A DNA stretch of 64,000 nt from Paraburkholderia fungorum. GTDB taxonomy: Bacteria > Pseudomonadota > Gammaproteobacteria > Burkholderiales > Burkholderiaceae. Below the pieces are notes generated by a model that ran no database searches, was not told the origin of the DNA, and saw only the letters and a list, made by a program, of their open reading frames with translations. Below are positions 46,181-55,177 of this stretch, in pieces (the stretch's first letter is position 1; each line of letters starts with the position of its first letter). The position numbers and the translations under genes were made by a program. Location: contig NZ_MCAS01000001.1 in the NCBI RefSeq assembly GCF_003610895.1, forward strand, positions 434,001-498,000, read 5' to 3'.

Positions 46181-46537
46181 GACGAAGAACAGTCAGCTCA
46201 CCCGGCGCATGCAGGCATGCGCATAGGTAAAGCAACCCAGCCGTTTCGAGTTCGTCGAAACTGGCGCGAATAGCCGTACTCCCGCCAATGGTGCGGCGGC
46301 GAGTTCGAACTAGTTCAACGGGTCGTCAGTGGAGGCCAGGCAGCTGCGTACATTTTTTTGCTGAAGTGAGGTGGCTGCGATGCAACGATGGTTTCCGCGC
46401 TCGTCTGCGAGCGCAATATCGTGAGATGCGTCGAGGCGGCGCGTGGATAGTATCACGCGCTTCACATGAGAGCCGCCCTGATAGATCGACCGACCTTGGG
46501 GGCGTACAGCACCCGATCTGCACGCCCCGTCAACACG
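46181..46537. other. Gene-free stretch upstream of proline dehydrogenase
   Basis: About 357 bp between the proline dehydrogenase start and the end of the aldo/keto reductase gene. It should carry the proline dehydrogenase promoter. I see no convincing small gene, repeat or hairpin. Confidence 0.4.
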
Positions 46538-47563
46538 TCAGGCCGTGTGGCCGTGACTTCCCTGTTCGCTGTCGAGATGGGCCATCTGCGCCGCCGCGTA
46601 ACGTTCGCCTGCGGCAGCGCCAGGCGGTATTGCCTGCGCAATCGCAGCCAGATCGTCAGCGGTAAGTTTCACATCGACCGCCCCAAGTGCTTCGGCGAGA
46701 CGATCGCGCCGGCGCGCGCCGACCAGCGGCACGATATCGCTGCCCTGGGCCGCAACCCACGCAATCGCGATCTGCGCAACCGAGACGCCTTTTGCATCCG
46801 CCACCTTGCGAAGCGCATCCACCAGCGCGAGATTGTGATCGACGTTGTCGCCCTGGAAGCGCGGACTCATGGCGCGAAAATCGCCTTTCCCCGCCGACTC
46901 CTTGCTCCAGTGGCCGCTGATCAAACCGCGAGACAACACGCCATACGCCGTCACGCCAATCCCGAGTTCACGGCACGTCGGCAAGATTTCGGCTTCAATG
47001 CCGCGCGAGATCAGCGAGTACTCGATCTGCAGGTCGCTGACCGGATGCACCGCTGCCGCGCGGCGGATCGTGGCCGCGCCCACTTCGGACAAACCGACGT
47101 GCCGCACGTAACCGGCTTTGATCATGTCGGCAATCGCCCCCACTGTGTCTTCGACAGGCACGTTGGGATCGAGCCGCGCAGAACGGTAGATGTCGATATG
47201 ATCGACGCCCAGCCGTTGCAGCGAATAGGCGAGAAAGTTTTTAACCGCCGCGGGACGTGCATCGTAGAGCGACCAGCCGCCAGCGGGGTCGCGCATCGCC
47301 CCGAATTTCACGCTGACGATCGCCGCATCGCGACGTGACGGCGGCGCGCTTTTCAGGGCCTCGCCGATCAGGATTTCGTTGTGGCCGGAGCCGTAGAAAT
47401 CGCCCGTATCGAGCAGCGTGACGCCGGCTTCGAGCGCGGCGTGGATCGTGGCAATGCTTTCGGCGCGGTCGGACGGCCCGTACATACCTGACATACCCAT
47501 GCAGCCAAGACCGAGAGCCGAGCTTTGCGGACCCGTCTTGCCCAGTTGAAGTTGCTTCATCAT
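46538..47563 (-). CDS. Aldo/keto reductase
   Basis: A 341-residue (alpha/beta)8 NADPH enzyme of the AKR13/YajO-like kind. It has MKQLQLGKTGPQSSALGLGCMG at the start, LLDTGDFYGSGHNEILIG with the catalytic Asp and Tyr, RLGVDHIDIYRSARLDPNVP, and the cofactor region QIAIAWVAAQGSDIVPLVGARRRD. It reduces aldehydes or ketones; the substrate cannot be read. It is divergent from a LysR gene (109 bp between start codons), which probably controls it. Confidence 0.92.
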   Translation of the reverse strand: MMKQLQLGKTGPQSSALGLGCMGMSGMYGPSDRAESIATIHAALEAGVTLLDTGDFYGSGHNEILIGEALKSAPPSRRDAAIVSVKFGAMRDPAGGWSLYDARPAAVKNFLAYSLQRLGVDHIDIYRSARLDPNVPVEDTVGAIADMIKAGYVRHVGLSEVGAATIRRAAAVHPVSDLQIEYSLISRGIEAEILPTCRELGIGVTAYGVLSRGLISGHWSKESAGKGDFRAMSPRFQGDNVDHNLALVDALRKVADAKGVSVAQIAIAWVAAQGSDIVPLVGARRRDRLAEALGAVDVKLTADDLAAIAQAIPPGAAAGERYAAAQMAHLDSEQGSHGHTA

Positions 47564-47672
47564 GTTCCTTGGTAGTTACGCCGCAAGAAAGGCGCTCGAC
47601 CTGAAGTATCGGCTCAATTTCAGCGTGCGATAATCCGCCTCAATCTGAATGACCCGTGCGGAAAATCGAACA

Positions 47673-48584
47673 ATGCAGGAACCCGACCTTTCCGATCTGA
47701 AAGCATTCGTCGCCGTCACACGGTCACGCGGATTTCGTCATGCTGCACTGACAAGCAGTGTGTCGGCCTCATCGCTGAGCGAAGCGGTTCGAAGGCTCGA
47801 ACAGCAGCTCGGCGTCAGACTACTCAATCGTACGACGCGCAGCGTCACGCCAACCGAAGCCGGGCAGCGTCTTTTCGAGCGGCTCGCACCGGCATTCGGG
47901 GAAATCGCCATCGCGCTGGATGCGGTGAATCTCTTTCGCGAAAGTCCTACTGGAACGCTGAGGTTGAACGTTCCGTCGATCGCGGCAAGAGAAATCCTGC
48001 CCGCCCTCCTGTCCCGCTTCCTTGCCACTCACCCGGGTATCACGGTGGACGTCGGAACCAACGACACGTTCATCGATATTCTCGCAGCGGGTTTCGATGC
48101 CGGCATTCGCTACGACGAGCGCCTCGCACGCGACATGATCGCGGTCCCGATCGGCCCGCGCATTCAGCATTTCGTCGCGGCGGCTTCGCCAGCCTATCTC
48201 GCGGCCCGCGGCATACCGCAGCATCCGGGCGAACTGCTTCATCACGCGTGCATCGGACACCGCTTCGACAGCGGCGTGCTCGCAACATGGGAATTCAGAC
48301 GAGGCGACGACGTCGTGCGCATCGAGCCAAACGGACCGATGATCGCCTCCGTGATCGAACTGCAACGAGGCGCGGCCATCGACGGACTGGGCATCGTCTA
48401 TACATTCGACGAGTTTCTGCGGCCGGCCATCGAGCGAGGCGCGCTCGTGCGGGTGCTCGATGAGTGGTGTCAATCCTTCACCGGCCCCTTTCTGTACTAC
48501 CCGAGCCGAACGCACATGCCGGCACCGTTGCGGGCCTTCGTCGACTTCATTCTCGCCGCCAACGATCCGGACATTCAGCCATAA
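47673..48584 (+). CDS. LysR-family regulator (divergent to the aldo/keto reductase)
   Basis: A 303-residue protein from ATG 47673 (MQEPDLSDLKAFVAVTRSRG), the common N-terminus of this subgroup; an upstream ATG (47649) is open. The helix-turn-helix is FRHAALTSSVSASSLSEAVRRLEQ and is followed by LGVRLLNRTTRSVTPTEAG. The effector domain includes the usual LNVPSIAAREILPALLSRFL and GFDAGIRYDERLARDMIAVP. LysR regulators commonly act on the divergent gene, here the aldo/keto reductase. Confidence 0.92.
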   Translation: MQEPDLSDLKAFVAVTRSRGFRHAALTSSVSASSLSEAVRRLEQQLGVRLLNRTTRSVTPTEAGQRLFERLAPAFGEIAIALDAVNLFRESPTGTLRLNVPSIAAREILPALLSRFLATHPGITVDVGTNDTFIDILAAGFDAGIRYDERLARDMIAVPIGPRIQHFVAAASPAYLAARGIPQHPGELLHHACIGHRFDSGVLATWEFRRGDDVVRIEPNGPMIASVIELQRGAAIDGLGIVYTFDEFLRPAIERGALVRVLDEWCQSFTGPFLYYPSRTHMPAPLRAFVDFILAANDPDIQP

Positions 48585-48611
48585 GCGCGATACGAAACGC
48601 GATACGCGAGG

Positions 48612-49544
48612 CTAAGCGCCCGGCACGGATTGCGGCGCGGCGTGGCCGTGCATGAGCCCGGGCAACGCCTCGATCAGCGCATCCACAGCAAGGCGAACCT
48701 TCAGCGGCAAGTGAGGAGTCTGTAACCAGAGCGCGTGGATGTCGTAAAGATAATCCGGCTCGTCCGGCAGAAGTTGTACAAGGCCACCCGTCTGAAGACG
48801 CTCGCGAACGAGCCAGGATGGGAGCCACGCAAGCCCCATCCCGAGTGCCGCCGCATCGGCGATCGCATCGAGATCGTCGAACCGCAACCTGTTTGGCGGC
48901 GTGACCTCGACCGGCGGCGTGCCGGCGCGAGGAAACAGCCACGGGCGAATACGCCCCGAGCGCCTGTAGATAATCGCCTGGTGCCCGCTGAGTTCTTCTA
49001 TCCGCCGAGGGTGGCCGTGCGCGACCAGATATGCGGGCGCTGCGCAGACAATCATGTGCTGGCGCGCAATGCGCCGCGCGATGACCCCGGCTTTGTCCCC
49101 CAGACCGCCTGTCCGGATGGAGAGATCGCAGTCGTCCTCTGCAAGGTCGACTAAACGGTCGTTGAAGGACAGATCCAGTTCCAGCTGCGGATAGCGTTGC
49201 GCAAACGCCAGCAGGACTGGCGCCACGCAGCGCCGGCCGACGTGCACGGGCATCGAAACGCGCAGCCTGCCACGCGGCTCGGAACGTTGATCCGCCGCGA
49301 GGGCATCCGCCGCGTCAGCTTCGGCGAGTATGCCCCGGCAGCGTTCGTAATAGGCGCGTCCGAATTCCGTCAGGCTTTGGCGGCGCGTGGTTCGCGTAAT
49401 CAGTCGCACGCCCAGACGCTCCTCGAGAAACCGAACGTGCTTGCCGACCATCGGTCCGGATAAAGCGAGTGCGTCCGCCGCGGCCGCGAACGAGCCCAGG
49501 TCGACGGCTTTGACGAACACAGCCATGCTCGTGAGGCGATCCAT
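48612..49544 (-). CDS. LysR-family regulator (divergent to the alcohol dehydrogenase-like gene)
   Basis: A 310-residue protein, MDRLTSMAVFVKAVDLGSFA onward. The helix-turn-helix is AAADALALSGPMVGKHVRFLEE, then LGVRLITRTTRRQSLTEFG. The effector domain has LELDLSFNDRLVDLAEDDCD and RRIARQHMIVCAAPAYL, typical of the large CrgA/DmlR-like group. It converges with the preceding LysR gene and diverges from the quinone-oxidoreductase-like gene at 49649 (104 bp), its likely target. Confidence 0.92.
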   Translation of the reverse strand: MDRLTSMAVFVKAVDLGSFAAAADALALSGPMVGKHVRFLEERLGVRLITRTTRRQSLTEFGRAYYERCRGILAEADAADALAADQRSEPRGRLRVSMPVHVGRRCVAPVLLAFAQRYPQLELDLSFNDRLVDLAEDDCDLSIRTGGLGDKAGVIARRIARQHMIVCAAPAYLVAHGHPRRIEELSGHQAIIYRRSGRIRPWLFPRAGTPPVEVTPPNRLRFDDLDAIADAAALGMGLAWLPSWLVRERLQTGGLVQLLPDEPDYLYDIHALWLQTPHLPLKVRLAVDALIEALPGLMHGHAAPQSVPGA

Positions 49545-49648
49545 ATTGATAACTGTTGGTTTCGACTGTTCTAGTTATAACGCCATTTATCTGGCTCTGC
49601 AGCACTGTCATAGTTAAATCGTTCCAATTACTTTCGAGTTGAAACCAC

Positions 49649-50638
49649 ATGACACGCGTTATTCGCTTTCATCAGCATGGCGGCCCCGAGGTTCTGCGCA
49701 TCGAGGACGTCGAGATTGCCCCGCCCGCTCAAGGGGAGGTTCAGATTCGCGTGAAGGCGCTGGGCCTTAACCGCGCCGAGGCCATGCTGCGCGCGGGCAC
49801 CTACATCGAAACGCCGACGCTGCCTTCGGGTCTTGGCTATGAAGCTGCAGGTATCGTCGAACGGATCGGGGCAGGCGTGCAAGGATTCGCGCCGGGCGAC
49901 GCCGTCAGCGTCGTACCGCCACCGAGCATGCTTCGCTGGCCCGCCTACGGCGAGGTGGCAACCTTCCCCGCCGAGTTCGTCGTCAAGCATCCGCCGTCGC
50001 TCAGTTGGGAAGCGGCCGCGGCAGTCTGGATGCAATATCTCACCGCCTACGGTGCGTTGATCGACATCGGCAAACTGGGTAAGGGAGATTTCGCGGTTAT
50101 AACGGCGGCATCGAGCAGTGTCGGCCTTGCCGCAATCCAGGTCGCCAACAGTGTCGGCGCAATCCCCATTGCGGTCACGCGAACCTCGGCCAAACGGCAG
50201 ACATTGCTCGAGTTGGGCGCGGCCCATGTCGTCGCTTCCGCGGAGGAAGACCTGGCGGGCCGGTTGAAGGAAATCGCGGGACCGCAGGGGGTGAGGGTCG
50301 TGCTGGACCCGATAGGCGGCCCAATCTTCGAACCGCTCACGGACGCCATGTCTCGCGGCGGCATCCTGATCGAATACGGCGCCCTGAGCCATGAGCCGAC
50401 ACCGTTCCCGCTATTCACCGTGTTGAGCAAGTCACTGACGCTGCGCGGTTATCTGGTGCACGAGATCATCGGCGATCCGGCACGGCTGGCAGCCGCCAAG
50501 GCTTTCATCCTCGACGGGCTAACCGCGGGTGCCTTGAAGCCCGTGATCGCCCGGACATTCCCGTTCGACCGGATCGTCGACGCACATCGCTTTATGGAGT
50601 CGAACGAGCAGTTGGGGAAGATTGTCGTGACGGTTTGA
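49649..50638 (+). CDS. Zinc-independent medium-chain dehydrogenase (quinone oxidoreductase-like)
   Basis: A 329-residue NADPH-dependent enzyme. It has MTRVIRFHQHGGPEVLRIED at the start, GLGYEAAGIVERIGAGVQGF, WMQYLTAYGALIDIGKLGKG, and the nucleotide-binding ITAASSSVGLAAIQVANSVG (about residues 151-170), with ASSSVG in place of the usual GxGxxG. No zinc-ligand cysteines are present, as in quinone oxidoreductases. It reduces quinones or activated alkenes, exact substrate unknown. It diverges from a LysR gene. Confidence 0.9.
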   Translation: MTRVIRFHQHGGPEVLRIEDVEIAPPAQGEVQIRVKALGLNRAEAMLRAGTYIETPTLPSGLGYEAAGIVERIGAGVQGFAPGDAVSVVPPPSMLRWPAYGEVATFPAEFVVKHPPSLSWEAAAAVWMQYLTAYGALIDIGKLGKGDFAVITAASSSVGLAAIQVANSVGAIPIAVTRTSAKRQTLLELGAAHVVASAEEDLAGRLKEIAGPQGVRVVLDPIGGPIFEPLTDAMSRGGILIEYGALSHEPTPFPLFTVLSKSLTLRGYLVHEIIGDPARLAAAKAFILDGLTAGALKPVIARTFPFDRIVDAHRFMESNEQLGKIVVTV

Positions 50639-50679
50639 ACAAGGCCTAAGACGGCCTTGGACAACCTGCGACAAACCGC

Positions 50680-51012
50680 TCAGCCGGCGGCGATGACGTT
50701 GATGCGCAGCGCTTCCCCGCCGGCTGCAATCGCCAGCAGATGGTCGACGTTCGGGTGTGCACCCGGGCGGTTGCGCGCGTCGGCCGTATGCTCGGCGAAC
50801 ACCAGGAGGCCGTGTTCGGCCGCCTTGGCGTCCAGCGTGCCGAATGTTTGCTGCAGATAGTTGTACACCGCGAGCGAGCCCTGCTTGCCCGGCTTGTTTT
50901 CGATGCTGGCCACCACGGCGCCCTTGCCGTCGAGCAGGTCGATACGTTCGATGCCGCCAATGGCTGGCAGTTGGGCGAGGTTGTCCTTGAACACGTTGCT
51001 CGGCTGAATCAC
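50680..51012 (-). CDS. DUF2322 family protein
   Basis: A 110-residue protein. GTG 51012 is the start, with AAGGAG 8 nt upstream; the frame stays open to 51234 but without family likeness. The sequence FKDNLAQLPAIGGIERIDLL, VVASIENKPGKQGSLAVYNY, LLVFAEHTADARNRPGAHPN and LLAIAAGGEALRINVI follows DUF2322, a conserved beta-proteobacterial family of unknown function. It is convergent with the oxidoreductase gene. The 220 bp upstream hold its promoter and that of the TerB-like gene. Confidence 0.85.
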   Translation of the reverse strand: MIQPSNVFKDNLAQLPAIGGIERIDLLDGKGAVVASIENKPGKQGSLAVYNYLQQTFGTLDAKAAEHGLLVFAEHTADARNRPGAHPNVDHLLAIAAGGEALRINVIAAG

Positions 51013-51232
51013 TGAAAACACTCCTTCTATTCGGAAAAATACGGCGAGCCGTATCTTATCCGATAGGGTACGGCGCATCGTGCTCAACGGCGCCGCGGCA
51101 CAGCGGTTCACCGCGCACCCTTCGGTTTTTCCGAACTGTTTCTCCCGGATTAGCAGATTTATCCGTTCCGCAACCTGACGCAGACTGAGGCTCACCACCA
51201 CTGCGGACCTTATCCGCGCCAGGAGCCTCAAC

Positions 51233-51685
51233 ATGCGTACCTATCCGCGTAACAGTCCTCAAGCCGCCGCACGTATCGTCGCGCTGGCGCTCATCTCCGA
51301 CGGCCATGTCAGCAGCGCGGAGGAGCGCGCACTGGAAAGTCTGGATATCGCCGGCGAGCTGGGTCTCGCGCCGGCGCAATTCGCGCAGATCGTGCAGACG
51401 ATGTGCGAGGACCAGTCGGTCGCGCACACGCCGGCGGTCGGCCAGCTCGATGCCGCGCTGCTTGCCACATTGTTCGGCGAGGTCGACGACCCCGCCTTGC
51501 GCCGCAAGGTGATTCGGCTGTGCCTCGCCGTCACCATCGCGGACAACTATCTGGCGGACGGCGAAATCGCCTTGCTCGCTGCGGTCTTCAGGGCGTGGGG
51601 ACCTCAGCCGATCCCGGTGGCGAGTCGGCAAGTCGCACTGCTTGACGCGCCGCGCGCTCACGCCCGTACGGCGGCGATCACCTGA
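51233..51685 (+). CDS. TerB-like tellurite-resistance family protein
   Basis: A 150-residue all-helical protein: AARIVALALISDGHVSSAEE, LAPAQFAQIVQTMCEDQSV and KVIRLCLAVTIADNYLADGE with the acidic D-x-x-x-x-x-E repeats that bind metal in TerB. The two repeats of A-D-G/N-x-x-x-x-x-E are clear. Members are cytoplasmic and linked to metal and oxidative stress; function here unknown. Its last 28 bp overlap the end of the convergent nhaR gene. terC lies nearby, but on the far side of nhaR. Confidence 0.8.
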   Translation: MRTYPRNSPQAAARIVALALISDGHVSSAEERALESLDIAGELGLAPAQFAQIVQTMCEDQSVAHTPAVGQLDAALLATLFGEVDDPALRRKVIRLCLAVTIADNYLADGEIALLAAVFRAWGPQPIPVASRQVALLDAPRAHARTAAIT

Positions 51686-52551
51686 GAAGCGAGCGCATGA
51701 TGTTGCCCGCGCCGCGAGCGGATTGCGTGGATTTCTTCCACCACGCCTTCCGCCCGGCCGAGCCAGCGCAGTCCGCGCAGCAGCGCGACGTCCTGCGCGC
51801 CCAACTCCGCAAGCGGAAACACGCCGAGCCCCCGCGCGGCGAATACCGCCATCAGCGCGCTGTCTTCGAACTCTCCGACGATTCGCGGCCGGATCCCTGT
51901 GGTGTCGAACCACCGGTCCAGCCGCGCGCGCAACGCGCCGTGCCCGGTCGGCAAAAGCACGGGCAGATCGCTCAGACACTGCGGAAAGCCGGCGCGCGCG
52001 GACTTGCCGACAATCTCAGCCGGACCGTACCAGTCGACCGGCGAACCCACGAGGCGCTGGCTCACGACGCGCAGGTCCGCGTTGTGCGGCGCGGGCTGAC
52101 ATGCGAGTACAAGATCGAGCCGATGGAGCGCGAGTTCGGACAACAGTTGGGCATGCTCGCCTTCGTGACATAACAGCCTGAGCGAAGGTGTACCCAGCAC
52201 CGGCGCCAGCAGCGCATGCGCGGCGAGCTTGGAAATGCCGTCGGAAAGACCCACGGCGAGCCGCGCAATGCGCTCACCGCCCGCCTCGCGCATCTCGTCG
52301 AGCAGCGCCTCGCCAATCTGGAAAATCTGCTCCGCGCGATTGAATGCCGTCTCGCCGGCCTCGGTCATGGTGACGCCGCGCCCGGCCGGTTTCAGCAACT
52401 GGCGCCCGATCGATTTTTCCAGCTCGCGCACCTGCGCGCTGATCGTCTGAACCGCCATGTCGAGACGCTCGGCCGCGCGCGCGAAGCCGCCCTCTTTCAC
52501 GACGATCCAGAAATAGTACAGATGGCGATAGTTGAGCATAGGCGAGAACAC
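51658..52551 (-). CDS. nhaR: LysR-family regulator NhaR type
   Basis: A 297-residue protein. The N-terminus MLNYRHLYYFWIVVKEGGFA is that of NhaR, the activator of sodium/proton antiporter genes in E. coli; the helix-turn-helix is ARAAERLDMAVQTISAQVRE, followed by LLKPAGRGVTMTEAG. The effector part (GLSDGISKLAAHALLAPVL...) also matches NhaR rather than other LysR proteins. No nhaA is adjacent; terC is divergent from it, 110 bp away. In beta-proteobacteria NhaR relatives often lie next to terC or other ion transporters, so terC is the likely target. Confidence 0.88.
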   Translation of the reverse strand: MFSPMLNYRHLYYFWIVVKEGGFARAAERLDMAVQTISAQVRELEKSIGRQLLKPAGRGVTMTEAGETAFNRAEQIFQIGEALLDEMREAGGERIARLAVGLSDGISKLAAHALLAPVLGTPSLRLLCHEGEHAQLLSELALHRLDLVLACQPAPHNADLRVVSQRLVGSPVDWYGPAEIVGKSARAGFPQCLSDLPVLLPTGHGALRARLDRWFDTTGIRPRIVGEFEDSALMAVFAARGLGVFPLAELGAQDVALLRGLRWLGRAEGVVEEIHAIRSRRGQHHALASQVIAAVRA

Positions 52552-52661
52552 TTCGAAAAAAACGATATATCGCTCAGATTATCACTGATTTATCCGAACC
52601 ATGAAGACGGCGATGATTGCGACATACCGAAGTTGCCCGTCACCTATTGTTCACGGACCCC

Positions 52662-53414
52662 ATGGATTCCTTACTCATTCTCGCTGCCGACCCTGCCGCA
52701 TGGGCTGCGCTTCTCACGCTGGTCGTGATGGAAATCGTGCTCGGCATCGACAACCTGATCTTCATCTCGATCCTCAGCAACAAGTTGCCGGAAGCACAGC
52801 GCGCGCGTACACAGCGCCTCGGCATCATGCTCGCGCTCGTGTTGCGGCTTGGCCTGCTCGGCACCGTCGCGTGGATCGCGCAACTGACTGCGCCTGCCGT
52901 GACGCTCTTCGGCCACGCGTTTTCGTGGCGCGACCTGATCCTGCTCAGCGGCGGCCTGTTCCTCGTCTGGAAAGCGACGAGTGAGATTCACCACAACGTC
53001 GTCCAGGCTGAAGCGGTACGCGACAAGGCGAGCACGACCGTGCAATTGACCGCAATGGCTGCGATTGGACAGATCCTGCTGCTCGATATCGTGTTTTCGG
53101 TCGACAGCATCATCACCGCGGTCGGCATGACCGAGCACATGCCGATCATGTTCATTGCCGTGATTGCCGCGGTCATGGTGATGCTGTTCGCTGCTAACCC
53201 GCTGTCGCGCTTTATCGATCGGAATCCGACCATCGTCATGCTCGCGCTCGGCTTCCTGCTGGTGATCGGTATGACGCTCATCGCGGAAGGGTTTGGTTCG
53301 CACGTGCCGAAGGCTTACATCTACGCGGCCATGGCGTTCTCCGCGTTCGTCGAGGCACTGAACATGCTGGTGCGCCGCGCGAAATCGAAGCAGACGCTCA
53401 GCATTGGGCAATAA
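52662..53414 (+). CDS. TerC family integral membrane protein
   Basis: A 250-residue protein from ATG 52662 ([20 protein letters not shown]); the frame is open to 52617. It has seven to eight membrane helices with the TerC signature [20 protein letters not shown] and its second half [20 protein letters not shown], both with conserved in-membrane Asp residues. TerC/Alx proteins export manganese, probably together with newly made membrane proteins in some bacteria. It is divergent from nhaR, and the zinc-ribbon gene follows after 36 bp. Confidence 0.92.
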   Translation: MDSLLILAADPAAWAALLTLVVMEIVLGIDNLIFISILSNKLPEAQRARTQRLGIMLALVLRLGLLGTVAWIAQLTAPAVTLFGHAFSWRDLILLSGGLFLVWKATSEIHHNVVQAEAVRDKASTTVQLTAMAAIGQILLLDIVFSVDSIITAVGMTEHMPIMFIAVIAAVMVMLFAANPLSRFIDRNPTIVMLALGFLLVIGMTLIAEGFGSHVPKAYIYAAMAFSAFVEALNMLVRRAKSKQTLSIGQ

Positions 53415-53450
53415 ACGTCCATCGACTTTTTAACCTCAAGGAGCAACCAG

Positions 53451-53786
53451 ATGAAATGTCCCGTTTGCAAAACCGCTGACCTGCTGATGACCGAGCGCCG
53501 CTCGATCGAAATCGACTACTGCCCGGTCTGCCGGGGCGTCTGGCTCGATCGCGGCGAACTCGACAAGCTGATCGCGCAGGATGCCGGAAGCGACGAGGCG
53601 CCGGTGAACGCTGCCGCGCGCCCGGGCCGGAACGACTACCCGGATCGCGACCGTGCGCACCACAGCGACCATACGTACGAGCGCAACCGTCCGTACGACA
53701 ATAACCGCTCGCATGACAGTCATGGCACGGACTACCGGGGAAACAGGAAGAAACGCTCGCTGTTCGACATGTTCGATTTCGACTGA
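53451..53786 (+). CDS. zf-TFIIB domain protein (zinc ribbon)
   Basis: A 111-residue protein. The N-terminal 42 residues are a zinc ribbon with two CPxC knuckles: MKCPVCKTADLLM and IDYCPVCRGVWLDRGELDKL, the standard zf-TFIIB signature. The rest is low-complexity, rich in Arg, Asp, His, Tyr and Asn (about residues 55-100), ending in RKKRSLFDMFDFD. Function unknown. An AAGGAG lies before the ATG. It is 36 bp downstream of terC, likely co-transcribed, and followed by a strong terminator. Confidence 0.88.
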   Translation: MKCPVCKTADLLMTERRSIEIDYCPVCRGVWLDRGELDKLIAQDAGSDEAPVNAAARPGRNDYPDRDRAHHSDHTYERNRPYDNNRSHDSHGTDYRGNRKKRSLFDMFDFD

Positions 53787-53830
53787 GCGTGTCCGCGGGT
53801 GCAGGAACCAGGCGGCTAGTATCAAATCGA

Positions 53831-53869
53831 GGGCGCGTGCTGTTATCAGCCGCGCCCTTTCGTTTTTTC
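53831..53869 (+). terminator. Intrinsic terminator of the terC operon
   Basis: GGGCGCG pairs with CGCGCCC, extended inward by GCTG/CAGC around a TTAT loop with one bulged base, then TTTCGTTTTTT. It is the clearest Rho-independent terminator in the window. Confidence 0.92.
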
Positions 53870-54118
53870 TCTTCTTTCGCTCTTCCGGCGCGGCCTCATG
53901 CCATCGCCAAACCCTTCAGATAAATAACAAAGCGCCGCCTGTCATCGGCAGAGCGACATGCCGCGTTAACGCACTAACCAGCAGCACTAACCCGCGGCAA
54001 TAACCAGCGGTAACGCACAGCATTAACGGTTTGAGCGCGGCCTACGTGCGCTGAATCTCCTGGCGCACGCCGCCTTGATGCTTCCCCAAATTGCTTTCCC
54101 TGCCTGTCTATCGTTCAG
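53870..54118. other. Intergenic region before the YVTN propeller gene
   Basis: About 250 bp with several loose repeats of CGGCAA/TAACC and GGTAACGC type (around 53985-54015). I see no gene. It should hold the promoter of the next gene. Confidence 0.35.
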
Positions 54119-55129
54119 ATGCCAATTTCACTCGTTTCGATTAAAAAAACCGGCGCGCTTGCAGCGCTGGCCTATTGCGCGCTCACCATCGCGATGCCGG
54201 CTCAGGCAGCCGACAACGTGATCGTGCTCGACTCCGGCGAAGCCCGGCTGACGCTGATCGATCCGGTCACGCACAAGGTCATCGGCACGGAGCCGACCGG
54301 TAAGGAACCGCATCATCTGATGATTACGCCCGACGGCCACTCGCTGATCGTCGCCGATTCGATTTCGAATGACCTGATGTTCCTCGATCCGCACACCGGC
54401 AAGGTACAGCGCAAGCTCGAAGATATCGAAGATCCGTATCAGCTCGGTTTCTCGCCCGATCACAAATGGTTCGTCACCGCCGGCCTGCGGCTGGATCGCG
54501 TCGACGTGTACCACTACGACGGCCAGAACATGACGCTCGCCAAGCGGGTCCCGCTCTCGAAGACACCGAGCCACATGACCTTCTCGTCCGACAGCAAGAT
54601 CGTGTTCGTCACGCTGCAAGACACGGGTGAAGTGGCCGCGATCGATCTGGCGACGCAATCCGTGCTGTGGAAACTGCATGTCGGCAATACACCCGCCGGC
54701 CTCTGGATGACGCCGGGCGACCGCTATCTGTTGATCGGCATGACGGGCGAAGACGACGTCGCCGTGGTGGATTGGCACAAGCAGCAGGTGGTGAAGAAAA
54801 TCCAGACGGGGCGCGGCGCGCACAACTTCCGCAACCTCGACGACGGCCATCACGTGGCGCTTACGAACCGCGTGGAAAGCACGATCAGCATTCTCGATTA
54901 CAACACGCTGACAAAGACTGCCGACATCACCGGACTCATGCCCGGTCCTGACGACATGGAGCTTTCCGCGGATCGCCGCTATCTGTGGGTCACCTTCCGC
55001 TTTTCGCGGCATGTCGGCATCATTGATCTGACGACGAATAAACTTGTCGACACAATCGCGGTCGGACGTTCACCGCACGGTTTGTACTTTGCCAACCGTG
55101 CGCCCGTGTACGCACCCAATCCAGACTGA
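54119..55129 (+). CDS. Exported YVTN-type beta-propeller protein
   Basis: A 336-residue protein with a signal peptide (KKTGALAALAYCALTIAM, cleavage after AQA). A seven-bladed propeller follows with repeats such as NVIVLDSGEARLTLIDPVTH, HHLMITPDGHSLIVADSISN, LMFLDPHTGKVQRKL and DDMELSADRRYLWVTFRFSR. The last blade is IIDLTTNKLVDTIAVGRSPHGL. Such YncE-like proteins act in the periplasm, often as binding or redox partners; no catalytic site is visible. The sterol-desaturase-like gene follows after 48 bp and may be linked. Confidence 0.88.
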   Translation: MPISLVSIKKTGALAALAYCALTIAMPAQAADNVIVLDSGEARLTLIDPVTHKVIGTEPTGKEPHHLMITPDGHSLIVADSISNDLMFLDPHTGKVQRKLEDIEDPYQLGFSPDHKWFVTAGLRLDRVDVYHYDGQNMTLAKRVPLSKTPSHMTFSSDSKIVFVTLQDTGEVAAIDLATQSVLWKLHVGNTPAGLWMTPGDRYLLIGMTGEDDVAVVDWHKQQVVKKIQTGRGAHNFRNLDDGHHVALTNRVESTISILDYNTLTKTADITGLMPGPDDMELSADRRYLWVTFRFSRHVGIIDLTTNKLVDTIAVGRSPHGLYFANRAPVYAPNPD

Positions 55130-55177
55130 CCCGATTTTTGTGCTGATGACAGTACCCGCAATTTCAAGAGGCTTTCG

